Assembly: GCF_018390595.1 (NCBI RefSeq)
Contig: NZ_JAHBAV010000001.1
Location: forward strand, 62,001 to 126,000
Source of the DNA: Dietzia massiliensis
GTDB taxonomy: Bacteria; Actinomycetota; Actinomycetes; Mycobacteriales; Mycobacteriaceae
Reading direction: 5' to 3'
DNA length: 64,000 bases
Shown: positions 45,799 through 59,955 of the stretch, piece after piece
Layout: every line of letters begins with the position of its first letter
Numbering within the stretch: position 1 is the stretch's first letter
Position numbers and translations under genes: made by a program
Notes under the pieces: model-generated
What the model was told of the DNA's origin: nothing
Seen by the model: only the letters and a program-made list of their open reading frames with translations
Databases searched by the model: none

Positions 45799-45843
45799 CC
45801 GGGCCCGGCCGGGACGCTCGCGGCGTCCCCGGACCGGGCCCGG
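45799..45843 (-). other. Nested hairpin between gap and pgk
   Basis: The self-complementary CCGGGCCCGG occurs at 45799-45808 and 45834-45843, so the copies can pair with each other. Between them GGGACGC and GCGTCCC pair around a 5-nt loop. The structure is 35 nt past the gap stop and could cause partial termination or stabilise the gap message. Confidence 0.65.
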
Positions 45844-45877
45844 TGGTGGTACGGGTGTCGTCAGGCCCTGAAGGCTC

Positions 45878-47999
<2,122 letters not shown>

Positions 48000-48024
48000 G
48001 CCCTGCTCCTTCGTTCTCCGGTCA

Positions 48025-49008
48025 TCACCCCGCGCCCCCCGGCAGCGAGGCGGCGAGTGCCCTCGCCAGCGAGGCGGGGTCGTGGACAGCCCTCATGGTC
48101 CCATCCGAGCCGGTCTCGGCTATCTCCGCGGTCACCACGCGGGCACCCAGCCCGGCCGCCGCGCGCTCGAGGTGCTCGCGTTCGGTGGCGCTGAGCGGCA
48201 TCCGCGGGTCCACGAGCAGGACGTCGACATCGACCCGTGGCGCGTGCTGGCGCAGGACGTGCAGGTGCTGCTCGGCGGAGAAGCCCGCCGTCTCCCCCGG
48301 CTGCGGGACGAGGTTGAGCACGAGGGCCTTGGTGGCGGCGGTCCGCGTGAGGGCCGCCGCGATCTCCGGCACGAGGACGTTGGGGATGACGCTGGTGAAC
48401 CACGAGCCGGGGCCGAGCACGACGAGGTCTGCCCGGTCGATCGCCTCGACCACCCCGTCCGCGGCGGGCGGGGCGTCGGGGATCAGGCGCACCCGTCGGA
48501 CGCTGCCCGGCGTGGTCGCCACGGCCACCTGCCCGATGATGGTGCGCACGACCCTCGGGTCGGCCTCGAGACCGACGACCTCGGCCGCGATGTCGAGGGC
48601 CACCGGGGACATGGGCAGGACCCGTCCCGTGACGCCGAGGATCGACCCGACCGCGTCGAGGGCCTCGATCGGGTCGCCGAGGAGTTCCCACAGTCCGGCG
48701 AAGACGAGGTTGCCGACGGCGTGGCCCGCCAGGGCCCCGGTCCCGCCGTAGCGGTGCTGGAAGAGCCTCGTGAGGCGGGCGTGCTCGTCGTCCTCACCGG
48801 CGAGGGCGCACAGCGCCATGCGCAGGTCACCGGGCGGGAGGATGCCGAGCTCGCGGCGCAGGCGTCCCGAGGAGCCCCCGTCGTCGGCGACGGTGACCAC
48901 CGCGGTGACGTGGTCGGCGACGAGCCGACCGGCCTTCAGGGTCGCCGAGAGGCCGTGGCCGCCGCCGAGCGCGACGAGCGAGGGGATCCGCTTCGTGGGT
49001 TCCGTCAT
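48025..49008 (-). CDS. yvcK: YvcK/GlmR, UDP-GlcNAc-binding gluconeogenesis factor (CofD-like)
   Basis: YvcK proteins bind UDP-sugars and link carbon supply to cell wall synthesis; the mycobacterial CuvA is a member. The 327-residue product has [14 protein letters not shown] at the start, [14 protein letters not shown] and [14 protein letters not shown], which are the CofD/YvcK-type nucleotide-sugar-binding motifs, and [21 protein letters not shown] in the second half. It lies 7 nt after rapZ. Confidence 0.95.
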   Translation of the reverse strand: MTEPTKRIPSLVALGGGHGLSATLKAGRLVADHVTAVVTVADDGGSSGRLRRELGILPPGDLRMALCALAGEDDEHARLTRLFQHRYGGTGALAGHAVGNLVFAGLWELLGDPIEALDAVGSILGVTGRVLPMSPVALDIAAEVVGLEADPRVVRTIIGQVAVATTPGSVRRVRLIPDAPPAADGVVEAIDRADLVVLGPGSWFTSVIPNVLVPEIAAALTRTAATKALVLNLVPQPGETAGFSAEQHLHVLRQHAPRVDVDVLLVDPRMPLSATEREHLERAAAGLGARVVTAEIAETGSDGTMRAVHDPASLARALAASLPGGAG

Positions 49009-49015
49009 CGCCGGG

Positions 49016-49894
49016 TCACTCCCGTCCGAGGTCGCGGTGGCGGACGTGAACGTCGACCGCGTCCAGGCCGGTCAACCGGCCCGCGAGGGACTCGGAGATG
49101 GCCACGCTGCGGTGCTTGCCGCCGGTGCACCCCACGGCGATGGTCATGTACCGCTTGCCCTCGCGTCGGTAGCCGGTCATCGCGAGCCGGATCATCGTCA
49201 CGGCGGCGCGCAGATACTCCTCGATGGACTCGTCCGCCAGGACGTAGTCCTGCACGGGCTTGTCGCGCCCGGTGTGGGGCTGGAGTTCGGGGATCCAGTG
49301 CGGGTTGGGCAGGAAGCGCATGTCGAGGAGCATGTCGACGTCCACCGGGACGCCGTACTTGAAGCCGAACGACTCGACGGTGAGGTGGAAGTCGAACCCG
49401 AGGTCGCCGAACGGGGTCTCCAGTCGGTGGCGCAGGTCGTGGACGCTGAGCGCGGTCGTGTCCACGACGACGTCGGCCCGTCCGCGCAGGACCTCGAGGG
49501 TCCTGCGTTCCCTGGTTATGCCGTCGATGAGCCCGCCGCCGGACTGCAGGGGGTGCGAGCGGCGCACGTTGTTGAACCGGTTCACCAGCGCCTCGTCGGA
49601 GGCGTCCAGGAACAGGATGCGGGACCGCTGCCGGCCGGCGAACAGCTCGAGCAGCTCACCCAGGTGCTCGTCGAAGCCGAGGCTGCGCGTGTCGGCGACG
49701 ATCGCGAGCCTGCGGGGTTCGTCGTCCGAGTCGTCGAAACGGCCGAGGAACTCCCCCACGAAGGGCAGCGGGAGGTTGTCCACGACGTACCACCCGAACT
49801 CCTCGAGGACCTTCGAGGCGGTCCCCTTGCCGGCTCCCGACATGCCGCTGATCAGGAGGAGCTCACGCCCCGGGTCGTCGCCGTCGTCGTTCAT
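49016..49894 (-). CDS. rapZ: RapZ-family nucleotide-binding protein
   Basis: RapZ is an RNase adapter for GlmZ in enterobacteria; in actinobacteria its partners are unknown, though the kinase-like fold is conserved. The 292-residue product has Walker A GMSGAGKGT near residue 17, DNLPLPFV, a second nucleotide motif LFLDASDEALVNRF, and the C-terminal AVGCTGGKHRSVAISESLAGRL. It starts 4 nt after uvrC. Confidence 0.94.
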   Translation of the reverse strand: MNDDGDDPGRELLLISGMSGAGKGTASKVLEEFGWYVVDNLPLPFVGEFLGRFDDSDDEPRRLAIVADTRSLGFDEHLGELLELFAGRQRSRILFLDASDEALVNRFNNVRRSHPLQSGGGLIDGITRERRTLEVLRGRADVVVDTTALSVHDLRHRLETPFGDLGFDFHLTVESFGFKYGVPVDVDMLLDMRFLPNPHWIPELQPHTGRDKPVQDYVLADESIEEYLRAAVTMIRLAMTGYRREGKRYMTIAVGCTGGKHRSVAISESLAGRLTGLDAVDVHVRHRDLGRE

Positions 49895-49898
49895 CGTG

Positions 49899-52040
49899 TC
49901 ACCTCGCGTCGTTCGTCTCGCCCGGCCCGGGCCGCCCCGCCGAGTCTTCCACGTCGGTGCCGTCCGCGTCCCCGGGCCCGGTATCGGTGTCGGTGTCGGT
50001 CGCCGGCTCCCCCGCCGCCCCGGCCCCGTCGTCGGGCCCGGTACCGACCGACCCGCCGTTTCCGAGCGTCGCGAGGATCGACGCCGCGACGCCGGGACCG
50101 ATGCCGGGGACCGTGCACAGGTCCTCGACGGTGGCGGCGCGCAGCGCGGAGACGGTGGGGAACTTCTCGACCAGCGCCGCGCGGCGGGCGGGGCCGAGTC
50201 CGGGGACGTCGTCGAGTACGGAGGTGGTCATCCGCTTGGAGCGCGCGCCCCGGTGCGCGCGGATGGCGAACCGGTGGGCCTCGTCACGCAGGCGCTGGAG
50301 CAGGAACAGGCCCTCGCCGTGACGCGGGAAGATCACCGGGTACTCCTCGCCCGGCAGCCAGATCTCCTCGAGTCGCTTGGCGATGCCGATGACCGGGACG
50401 TCGGTGACGCCGAGCTCGGACAGCACCTCGGCGGCCGCCTCGACCTGCGGGCGCCCGCCGTCGACGACGAACAGCTGCGGCGGATAGGCGAACCGGCGGG
50501 CGGGCGGGGCCGCCTCCGGGTCGCCCGCCTCGTCGTCGACCGGTCCGTCCGTCTCGTCCGGGGTGAGCGCCGGGTCCTCGTGATGACGACGGAAGCGTCG
50601 GCGGGTGACCTCGGCGATGCTGGCCACGTCGTCCGAGTGGCCGTCCCCCGCGGCGTCGCGGATGCGGTACAGGCGGTAGTCGCTCTTACGGGGGATGCCG
50701 TCCTCGAACACCACGAGGGACGCCATGACGTCCGTGCCCTGGGTGTGCGAGATGTCCACGCACTCGATGCGCAGCGGCGCGGAGTCCAGCTCGAGGGTCT
50801 CCTGGATCTCCTGCAGGGCGGCGGAGCGCGCGGTGAGGTCGCCGCTGCGGCGCAGCTTGTGCTGGGTCAGGGCCTCGACGGCGTTGCGGTGGACCGTCTC
50901 GGCCAGGGCCCGCTTGTCCCCGCGCTGCGGGACCCGCAGCGAGACCCGGGAGCCGCGCAGGCCCGAGAGCCAGTCGGCGAGCTCGTCGGAGTCCTCGGGC
51001 AGGGCCGGTACCAGCACCTCGCGGGGCACGGCGGAGGCGATGTCACCGGACTCGGCGGCCTCGGCCAGGTCCGCCTCCCCGCCGTAGAACTGCGCGAGGT
51101 AGTCCGAGACCACGCCGGGGATCGCCCGGGCCGCGTCGAACTCGCCGTCCTCGTCGATCCCGTGCGCGTGCTCGACCACCCAGCCGCGCTGACCGCGGAT
51201 ACGTCCGCCGCGGACGTGGAAGACCTGGACAGAGACCTGGAGCTCGTCGACCTCGACGCCCACGACGTCGGCGTCGGTCCCGTCGCCCAGCACGACGGCC
51301 TGCTTCTCCATGGCCCGGCGCATCGCGCCGAGATCGTCGCGCAGCCTCGCGGCGCGCTCGAAGTCCAGATCGGCGGAGGCCTCCATCATCTGCTTCTCGA
51401 TGCGCCGCATGATGGCGTCGGTCCGCCCGGCGAGGAAGTCGATGAGTTCATTGACGATCAGCCGGTGCTCGTCCGGGGTGACCCGGCCGATGCACGGGGC
51501 CGCGCACTTGTCGATGTAGCCGAGCAGGCAGGGCCGCCCGAGCTGGGCCTGACGCTTGTACACGCCGGCCGAACACGAGCGCACGGGGAACACCCGCTGC
51601 AGTGTGTCGAGGGTGTCGCGGATGGCCCACGCGTGGGAGTAGGGGCCGAAGTAGCGGGTGCCGGGCCGGCGGGGGCCGCGGTAGACGAACGCGCGCGGCA
51701 CCTCCTCGCCGACGGTGACGGCGAGCATCGGGTAGGTCTTGTCGTCGCGGTAGCGGACGTTGAACCGCGGGTCGTACTTCTTGATCCACGTGTACTCGAG
51801 CTGCAGCGCCTCGACCTCGGTCGAGACGACGGTCCACTGCACGCCGGCGGCGGAGGTGACCATCTGCCGGGTGCGCGGGTGCAGCAGTGACAGATCGGCG
51901 AAGTACGAGCTCAGCCGACTGCGGAGGTTCTTGGCCTTGCCCACGTAGATGACGCGACCGTGCTCGTCACGGAAGCGGTACACCCCCGGCTCGGTGGGTA
52001 TCGAGCCGGGGGCCGGGCGGTAGGAACGCGGGTCGGCCAC
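49899..52040 (-). CDS. uvrC: UvrC, excinuclease ABC subunit C
   Basis: UvrC makes both incisions in nucleotide excision repair. The 713-residue protein has an N-terminal GIY-YIG domain ([25 protein letters not shown]), a four-cysteine-like segment around [20 protein letters not shown], a UVR motif, the RNase H-like nuclease half ([20 protein letters not shown]) and a C-terminal double helix-hairpin-helix ([26 protein letters not shown]), followed by a 45-residue acidic Gly/Asp/Pro-rich tail. The tail is not usual and is probably disordered. Confidence 0.97.
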   Translation of the reverse strand: MADPRSYRPAPGSIPTEPGVYRFRDEHGRVIYVGKAKNLRSRLSSYFADLSLLHPRTRQMVTSAAGVQWTVVSTEVEALQLEYTWIKKYDPRFNVRYRDDKTYPMLAVTVGEEVPRAFVYRGPRRPGTRYFGPYSHAWAIRDTLDTLQRVFPVRSCSAGVYKRQAQLGRPCLLGYIDKCAAPCIGRVTPDEHRLIVNELIDFLAGRTDAIMRRIEKQMMEASADLDFERAARLRDDLGAMRRAMEKQAVVLGDGTDADVVGVEVDELQVSVQVFHVRGGRIRGQRGWVVEHAHGIDEDGEFDAARAIPGVVSDYLAQFYGGEADLAEAAESGDIASAVPREVLVPALPEDSDELADWLSGLRGSRVSLRVPQRGDKRALAETVHRNAVEALTQHKLRRSGDLTARSAALQEIQETLELDSAPLRIECVDISHTQGTDVMASLVVFEDGIPRKSDYRLYRIRDAAGDGHSDDVASIAEVTRRRFRRHHEDPALTPDETDGPVDDEAGDPEAAPPARRFAYPPQLFVVDGGRPQVEAAAEVLSELGVTDVPVIGIAKRLEEIWLPGEEYPVIFPRHGEGLFLLQRLRDEAHRFAIRAHRGARSKRMTTSVLDDVPGLGPARRAALVEKFPTVSALRAATVEDLCTVPGIGPGVAASILATLGNGGSVGTGPDDGAGAAGEPATDTDTDTGPGDADGTDVEDSAGRPGPGETNDAR

Positions 52041-52046
52041 GGCGCG

Positions 52047-54258
<2,212 letters not shown>

Positions 54259-54332
54259 TGCTGCGGGGTCTCCTCGTGTCTGACGAGCCCGGGCGTCGGC
54301 CGCGGGTCCGGGCTCAAGTATGGCGCATCCGG

Positions 54333-54956
54333 TCAGCGGGACCCGCCACCGCGTCCGTCCAGCAGCCGCTCGACGTACTTGGCCAGCACGTCCACCTCGA
54401 GGTTGACCGGGTCCCCGTGGGCCAGACCACCGAGGATCGTGGCCTCGAGGGTGGTGGGGATCAGCGAGACCTCGAACCAGGCGTCGGCCTCGCCGGGCGC
54501 GCTCACCGCCGAGACGGTGAGCGAGGTGCCGGAGACGGTGATGGAGCCCTTCTCCACGACGTACCGGGCGAGATCGCCAGGCAGGGAGATCCGCAGGACG
54601 TGCCAGTGTTCGTGCTCGACGCGGCTGACGACCCGGCCGGTGCCGTCGACGTGGCCCTGGACGATGTGTCCGCCGAAGCGGGCGTCGGCGCGCATGGCGC
54701 GCTCCAGGTTGACGGGGTCGCCGGGCGCGAGGGCGGCGAGCGCGGTGCGGTCGAGCGTCTCGGCCATGACGTCCACGTCGAAGTGGGCACCGGTCTCCCA
54801 CTCCGTGACGGTGAGGCAGACCCCGTTGACGGCGATCGAGTCGCCGTGGCCGGCGTCGGAGGTGACCAGGGGGCCGCGGATCCGCAGTCGCGCGGAGTCG
54901 CCACGCCGGTCGATCGACTCGAGCGTGCCGAGCTCCTCAACGATTCCGGTGAACAT
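54333..54956 (-). CDS. ribE: Riboflavin synthase, alpha subunit
   Basis: The enzyme dismutates two lumazine molecules to riboflavin. The 207-residue product has two lumazine-binding repeats: [10 protein letters not shown]...NGVCLTV in the first and [16 protein letters not shown]...VSGTSLTV in the second. The ATG overlaps the ribD stop. In Mycobacteriales the gene is often called ribC. Confidence 0.96.
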   Translation of the reverse strand: MFTGIVEELGTLESIDRRGDSARLRIRGPLVTSDAGHGDSIAVNGVCLTVTEWETGAHFDVDVMAETLDRTALAALAPGDPVNLERAMRADARFGGHIVQGHVDGTGRVVSRVEHEHWHVLRISLPGDLARYVVEKGSITVSGTSLTVSAVSAPGEADAWFEVSLIPTTLEATILGGLAHGDPVNLEVDVLAKYVERLLDGRGGGSR

Positions 54957-56092
54957 CAGCGGGGTCCTCTCGTCGGTTCGATGGCGGGCGCCCGGGTGTC
55001 GGGCGCCGCGGGCGCGGGTCGGGTGGTCGGCGCCGTCATGCGCAGGTGGACGTCGGCGCCGAGGACGGTGGTCTCGCGGACGGTGAAACCGTGCGCGTCG
55101 GCGAGCGTGGCGACGCCGGCCCCCTCGACGGCCGACCGTCCGCCGCCGAGGACGAGCGGGGCGATGTAGGCGTCGACCTGGTCGACGAGCCCGGCGGCCA
55201 GGAACGCCCCGGCCAGGCGCGGGCCGCCCTCGACGAGGACGTGACACACGTCCCCGAGCATCGCGAGCGCCTCGGCGGGGTCCCGGGTGGCGAGGTGCCG
55301 GAACCGGCCGTCGTCCCCGCGGACGGCCGCGTCGGCGGGCACGGCGGACAGGCCCATCACCGCCCGGAGGGGCTGGCGTGGGGCGGGGCGTCCGTCGTCT
55401 AGGCGGGCGGTCAGAGCGGGGTCGTCGGCGGTGAGGGTCCCGGTGCCGACGACGAGGGCGTCGATCTCCTGCCGCCTCGCGTGTGCGTGCTGTCGCGAGA
55501 CCGGCCCGGTGATCCACCTGCTCGACCCGTCGGCCGCGGCCACCCTGCCGTCCAGGCTGGCCGCGTACTTCCAGGTGACGAACGGTCGGCCGTGGGCCTG
55601 TCGGTGGAGCCACGCCCGGAGCGGGCCGTCCCCGGCGGCGCGGACCTCGTCGTCGTCGCCCCTGGACACGTCGACCCCCGCCCGCCGCAAGGTGTCGGCA
55701 CCGCCGGCCGCCACGGGGTTCGGGTCGGACACGGCGTACACCACGCGCGCGACGCCCGCGGCCAGGGCCCGCGCGGTGCAGGGGCCCGTGCGGCCGTGGT
55801 GATCGCACGGCTCCAACGTCACGACGAGCGTGCCACTCCGCGCCCGGTCGCCGGCCTCGTCCAGGGCGACCACCTCGGCGTGCCGGCCGCCCGGCGCCTC
55901 GGTGGCGCCGCGACCGACGACCGCGCCGGCGGCGTCGAGCACCACCGCGCCGACCGGGGGGTTGGGCGTGCTCACCCCGAGAGCCGCGCGCGAGAGCGCG
56001 ATCGCCTCGGCGAGGGCGGCCCGCTCCCGGCGGCGCGCCGGTGTCGTCGTGGAGGCGACCGCTTCGGGGCCGGTCGCGTCGGGCACGGTCAC
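54956..56092 (-). CDS. ribD: RibD, riboflavin-specific deaminase/reductase
   Basis: RibD carries out the second and third steps of the GTP branch. The N-terminal deaminase has HAE and PCDHHGRTGPC zinc motifs (around residues 71-105), and the C-terminal reductase has FVTWKYAASLDGRVAAADGSSRWITG and the late VEGGPRLAGAFL. Total length is 378 residues. The GTG overlaps the rpe stop and the TGA overlaps the ribE start, so ribD-ribE are coupled to rpe. Confidence 0.96.
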   Translation of the reverse strand: MTVPDATGPEAVASTTTPARRRERAALAEAIALSRAALGVSTPNPPVGAVVLDAAGAVVGRGATEAPGGRHAEVVALDEAGDRARSGTLVVTLEPCDHHGRTGPCTARALAAGVARVVYAVSDPNPVAAGGADTLRRAGVDVSRGDDDEVRAAGDGPLRAWLHRQAHGRPFVTWKYAASLDGRVAAADGSSRWITGPVSRQHAHARRQEIDALVVGTGTLTADDPALTARLDDGRPAPRQPLRAVMGLSAVPADAAVRGDDGRFRHLATRDPAEALAMLGDVCHVLVEGGPRLAGAFLAAGLVDQVDAYIAPLVLGGGRSAVEGAGVATLADAHGFTVRETTVLGADVHLRMTAPTTRPAPAAPDTRAPAIEPTRGPR

Positions 56093-56757
56093 GCCCGCGC
56101 GGCGAGCGCCCGGTCGCGCAGGTCCCCGATCATCGCGTCGGGGTCCGGGGCGCCGTAGACGGCCGAGCCGGCCACGAACACGTCACAGCCGGCGGCCGCG
56201 CACTCCCCGATCGTGTCGGCGTCGATCCCACCGTCGATCTGGATGCGGACGTCCAGACCGCGGCGGTCGATCTCGGCACGCAGGGCGCGGACCTTGTCGA
56301 GCGACTCGGGCATGAACTTCTGACCGCCGAAGCCCGGCTCGACGCTCATCACGAGGACCAGGTCCACGTGGTCGAGCACCTCGAAGCACATCTCGGCGGG
56401 CGTGCCCGGCTTGATCGAGATCCCGGCACTGCTGCCCTTGACGTGCAGCAGGTCCGCCACCGCCACCGGGTCGTCGGCCGCCTCGAGGTGGAAGGTCACG
56501 TTCGCGGCGCCCGCGTCGACGTAGCCCCCGACCCAGCGCAGCGGGTTCTCGATCATGAGGTGGCAGTCCATGGGCTTGTCGGTCACCCGGCCGACCGCAG
56601 CGGCGACCGGCGCGCCGAACGACAGGTTGGGCACGAAGTGGCCGTCCATGACGTCCACGTGGATCCAGTCGGCGGACGGGATGCGCTCGATCTCGCGGTC
56701 GAGTCGGGCGAAGTCGGCGGACAGGATCGACGGCGCGATGAGCGGCTGGTACGACAT
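56089..56757 (-). CDS. rpe: Ribulose-phosphate 3-epimerase
   Basis: Rpe interconverts ribulose 5-phosphate and xylulose 5-phosphate; ribulose 5-phosphate is also the RibB substrate, which may explain its place before the rib genes. The 222-residue TIM-barrel protein has IAPSILSADFARL, HVDVMDGHFVPNLSFG, HLMIENP, MSVEPGFGGQKFMP and QIDGGIDADTI, all family hallmarks. It begins 24 nt after rsmB. Confidence 0.97.
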   Translation of the reverse strand: MSYQPLIAPSILSADFARLDREIERIPSADWIHVDVMDGHFVPNLSFGAPVAAAVGRVTDKPMDCHLMIENPLRWVGGYVDAGAANVTFHLEAADDPVAVADLLHVKGSSAGISIKPGTPAEMCFEVLDHVDLVLVMSVEPGFGGQKFMPESLDKVRALRAEIDRRGLDVRIQIDGGIDADTIGECAAAGCDVFVAGSAVYGAPDPDAMIGDLRDRALAARA

Positions 56758-56781
56758 GCCGCCCAGTCTAGGCGGGCCGCG

Positions 56782-58410
56782 TCAGCGGGTCCGCCGCAGC
56801 GCCGCCATGAACATCGCGTCGGTGCCGTGCCGGTGCGGCCACAGCTGCACCCACGGCCCCTCCCCCGACCCGTCGGGCGGGCCGCCGACCGCGCCGCCGA
56901 TGTCCGCGAGGATCTCCCTCACGTCGAGGGTCTCCACGTCGTCCCGGCGTGCCGCCTCCCGGACCACCGACACCGTCTCCGACAGGTGCGGCGAGCACGT
57001 CGCGTACAGCACCACACCCCCCGGTCGGACCAGCCGCAGAGCCGAGTCGAGCAGCTCGCGCTGCAGGGCGACCAGTCCCGGGATGTCCGCCGCGGTTTTG
57101 CGCCAGCGCGCCTCCGGGCGACGACGTAGTGCACCCAACCCCGAGCACGGTGCGTCGAGGAGCACGCGGTCGAAGCCGGGCTCGAGCCCGGGATCCCGCC
57201 CGTCGGCCGTGTGCACCGTCACCGGCAGGTCCCGTGTGGCCTCCCGCACGAGGTCGGCCCGGTGCGGCGACACCTCGACGCCGGTGAGGGTCCCGCCCTC
57301 GATCTCCGCGAGCGCGCCCAACATCACCGCCTTGCCGCCGGGGCCGGCGGCGAGATCGAGCCAGCGTCCGCCGTCCGGCCCGTCGAGTGGCGCGCGTGCG
57401 GCGGCGAGCGCGACCAGCTGGCTGCCCTCGTCCTGGACCGCGGCCAGCCCCTCCCGCACGGCGTCGAGCGTGACCGGGTCGCCCGAGTCGAGGTGCACCG
57501 CGTACGGCGACAGCTCGCCCTCGCGGCCCCCCGTGACCAACGCGAGCTCTTCGGCGGAGATCGCGCCCGGCCGGGCGGCCAGGTGGACCCTGGGCCGCGC
57601 GTCGTCCGCGGCGAGCAGCTCGGGCAGCTCCCCGGCGGCCGCACCGAGCGAGTCGGCGAACGCCCGGGCGATCCACTCCGGGTGGGCGGTGCCGATGGCC
57701 ATTCTCGCCACCGGGTCGGTCACGCCGTCGCGTAGCGCCTCCACCCACGCGTCCGCGTCGCGCGCCGAGATCTTGCGCAGGACCGCGTTGACGAACGCAC
57801 CTGCGCGGCCGAGCCCCGCGGTGCGAGCCGCTTCCACGCTGGTGTCGACGGCCGCGTGCGCGCCGATGCGCGTGAACAGCAGCTGGTAGGCGCCCAGGCG
57901 GATCAGATCGAGCACCGGCGGGTCGATCTCCTCGACGGGGCGCGACGAGGCGAGGGTGATGATGCGGTCGAGGAGCCCCTGCGCGCGGAGCGTGCCGTAG
58001 GTCAGCTCGGTCGCCAGGGCGGCGTCGCGGGTGTCGAGCTTCGCCCGGCGCAGCTCGGCCGGCAGCGTGAGGTTGGCGTAGGCCGCGCGCTCGCGGACCG
58101 CCGCCATGACCGTCAGGGCCACGGACCTCGCGTCGGGCCGTCGCTGCGCTCGCTGCTGGTCACCCGACCGCTGCCGGCCTCCTTGCTGCTGCCGGTCACC
58201 AGACCGCTGCCGGGCTCCCGAACGCGGTCCCCCTGACCGTTGCTGGCCGCCCGACCGTGGGCGACCTGCGCCCGTGTCCCGGGGGCGACCTTCGCCGTCT
58301 CCGCGCTTCGGGGCGTCACCGCCGCGCCCGCTGCCGCCGCTTCCGGCGCCACGGCCCCGTTCGCTGCCGCCGCTTCCAGCGCCGCGGCCCCGCCCGCCGT
58401 CGGCGCTCAC
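56782..58410 (-). CDS. rsmB: RsmB/Fmu-type rRNA (cytosine-C5) methyltransferase with Arg/Gly-rich N-terminus
   Basis: The enzyme methylates a cytosine of 16S rRNA (C967 in E. coli). The 542-residue product has a NusB-like helical domain (about 90-230), the SAM motif [14 protein letters not shown], motif [23 protein letters not shown] and the catalytic cysteine motif YATCSPH. Residues 1-90 are an unusual extension: Gly/Ser/Arg repeats (GRGAGSGGS) and then Arg/Gln/Gly-rich repeats (QQRSGG), probably disordered and RNA-binding. The GTG at 58410 overlaps the fmt stop (GTGA). The true start might lie further inside, but the basic stretch is in frame and free of better starts. Confidence 0.9.
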   Translation of the reverse strand: MSADGGRGRGAGSGGSERGRGAGSGGSGRGGDAPKRGDGEGRPRDTGAGRPRSGGQQRSGGPRSGARQRSGDRQQQGGRQRSGDQQRAQRRPDARSVALTVMAAVRERAAYANLTLPAELRRAKLDTRDAALATELTYGTLRAQGLLDRIITLASSRPVEEIDPPVLDLIRLGAYQLLFTRIGAHAAVDTSVEAARTAGLGRAGAFVNAVLRKISARDADAWVEALRDGVTDPVARMAIGTAHPEWIARAFADSLGAAAGELPELLAADDARPRVHLAARPGAISAEELALVTGGREGELSPYAVHLDSGDPVTLDAVREGLAAVQDEGSQLVALAAARAPLDGPDGGRWLDLAAGPGGKAVMLGALAEIEGGTLTGVEVSPHRADLVREATRDLPVTVHTADGRDPGLEPGFDRVLLDAPCSGLGALRRRPEARWRKTAADIPGLVALQRELLDSALRLVRPGGVVLYATCSPHLSETVSVVREAARRDDVETLDVREILADIGGAVGGPPDGSGEGPWVQLWPHRHGTDAMFMAALRRTR

Positions 58411-59339
58411 TCGAAGGCCGCCTCGGCGTCGAGGCGCGCACCGCGGACCCAGTTGAGTGCGTCCATCATCCTCTTGCCCGGGGGTTGAATGGTCTCGAGC
58501 ACCATGGGAGCGGAGGCCGTGCCCACGTGCACGGCCTTCTTGTCCCACGCGATACGGCCGGGCTCGAGGTCGGGGGCGGTCTCCTCGGCCGGGCGGGCCG
58601 AGCCGATCTTCACCCGCTCGCCGCCGAGTGTCGTCCACGCACCGGGCGCCGGGGTGACCGATCGGATATGTCGATCGACCGCCAGGGCGGGGTCGGTCCA
58701 CCGCACCCGCGCGTCGTCGACAGTGAGTTTCCCCGCGTGGGAGACACCATCGGTCGGCTGCGGCACCGGACGCAACTCCCCCGCCTCGAGGCCGTCGAGC
58801 GTCGCGACCAGCAGACCGGCCCCGGACTCGGACAGTCGCCCGAGCAGGTCGCCGGCGGTGTCGCGTGGCCGGATCGTCTCGGTCATCGTCCCCAGCACGG
58901 GGCCGGTGTCCATCCCCTCGTCGAGTCGGAACGTCGTGGCGCCGGTGACCTCGTCACCGGCCGCGATGGCGGCGTTGACGGGGGCGGCCCCCCGCCACGC
59001 GGGCAGGAGGGAGAAGTGCAGGTTGATCCAACCGTGCGCCGGGATGTCCAGAACGGGCCGTGGGACGAGGTGTCCGTAGGCGACCACGGGGACGGCGTCG
59101 GGCGCCAGTTCACGCAGCCGCTCGGCGAACCCGGAATCGCGGGCGTTGGGCGGGGTGAGGACCTCGATCCCCGCAGCGTCGGCGGCGGCCGCGACGGGAC
59201 TGCGGGACAGCCCGCGGCCACGTCCGGTGCGCGCGTCGGGTCGGGAGACCACGGCCACCACCTCGTGGCGGTCGCTGTCGAGGAGAGCCCGCAGGGACGG
59301 GACGGCGACGTCGGGGGTGCCGGCGAAGACGAGGCGCAT
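58407..59339 (-). CDS. fmt: Methionyl-tRNA formyltransferase
   Basis: Fmt formylates initiator Met-tRNA. The 310-residue product has [19 protein letters not shown], the catalytic Asn/His region [23 protein letters not shown] and [10 protein letters not shown] with the catalytic aspartate, then the OB-like C-terminal domain. It starts 3 nt after def, the enzyme that later removes the formyl group. Confidence 0.97.
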   Translation of the reverse strand: MRLVFAGTPDVAVPSLRALLDSDRHEVVAVVSRPDARTGRGRGLSRSPVAAAADAAGIEVLTPPNARDSGFAERLRELAPDAVPVVAYGHLVPRPVLDIPAHGWINLHFSLLPAWRGAAPVNAAIAAGDEVTGATTFRLDEGMDTGPVLGTMTETIRPRDTAGDLLGRLSESGAGLLVATLDGLEAGELRPVPQPTDGVSHAGKLTVDDARVRWTDPALAVDRHIRSVTPAPGAWTTLGGERVKIGSARPAEETAPDLEPGRIAWDKKAVHVGTASAPMVLETIQPPGKRMMDALNWVRGARLDAEAAFE

Positions 59340-59342
59340 CGG

Positions 59343-59897
59343 TCACCTCACCGCCATGGCGTCGGAGAGCTGGTCGTAGACGACCCCGGCGCTGACGGCG
59401 GCGCTGCCGAACCACGCTGACGACCGGATCTCGGCCATCGCGGCGCGGCGACGTTCCGGGGTGAGCCGCTGGAGGAACAGCACCCCGTCGAGGTGGTCGA
59501 TCTCATGCTGGACCGCGCGGGCGAGGATGCCCTCCGCCTCGAAGCTCACGGGGTCGCCCTTCATGTCGAACCCGCGTGCGCGGACCCGGGCGAACCGCTC
59601 CGTGGGCATCGACACACCCGGGATGGACAGACAGCCCTCGTTGACCTCGGTGGTCTCGTCCCCGATGGCTTCCCATTCCGGGTTGACCAGGTGGCCCCGA
59701 CGTCCTCCACAGGTGTAGACGAACACGCGGGTGGACAGGCCGATCTGCGGGGCCGCGAGACCGGCACCCTCCTCGTGCGCGACCGTGTCCATGAGGTCCG
59801 TCACCGTCCGCGCCAGCCGGTCGTCGAAGGAGGTGACGGGATCAGCGGCGGTCCTCAGGACGGGATCGCCGAAGAGCCGGACGGGGTGGACGGGCAT
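59343..59897 (-). CDS. def: Peptide deformylase
   Basis: Def removes the formyl group from new proteins. The 184-residue product has the three metal-site motifs in order: GAGLAAPQIG, EGCLSIPG with the metal cysteine, and QHEIDHLDG with two metal histidines and the catalytic glutamate. The gene is 58 nt after priA. Confidence 0.97.
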   Translation of the reverse strand: MPVHPVRLFGDPVLRTAADPVTSFDDRLARTVTDLMDTVAHEEGAGLAAPQIGLSTRVFVYTCGGRRGHLVNPEWEAIGDETTEVNEGCLSIPGVSMPTERFARVRARGFDMKGDPVSFEAEGILARAVQHEIDHLDGVLFLQRLTPERRRAAMAEIRSSAWFGSAAVSAGVVYDQLSDAMAVR

Positions 59898-59955
59898 GCG
59901 TATCGGGTCTCCTCGGAGCGACGGTGATGAACAGCCATTCTAGGCGCTGCGTCGG

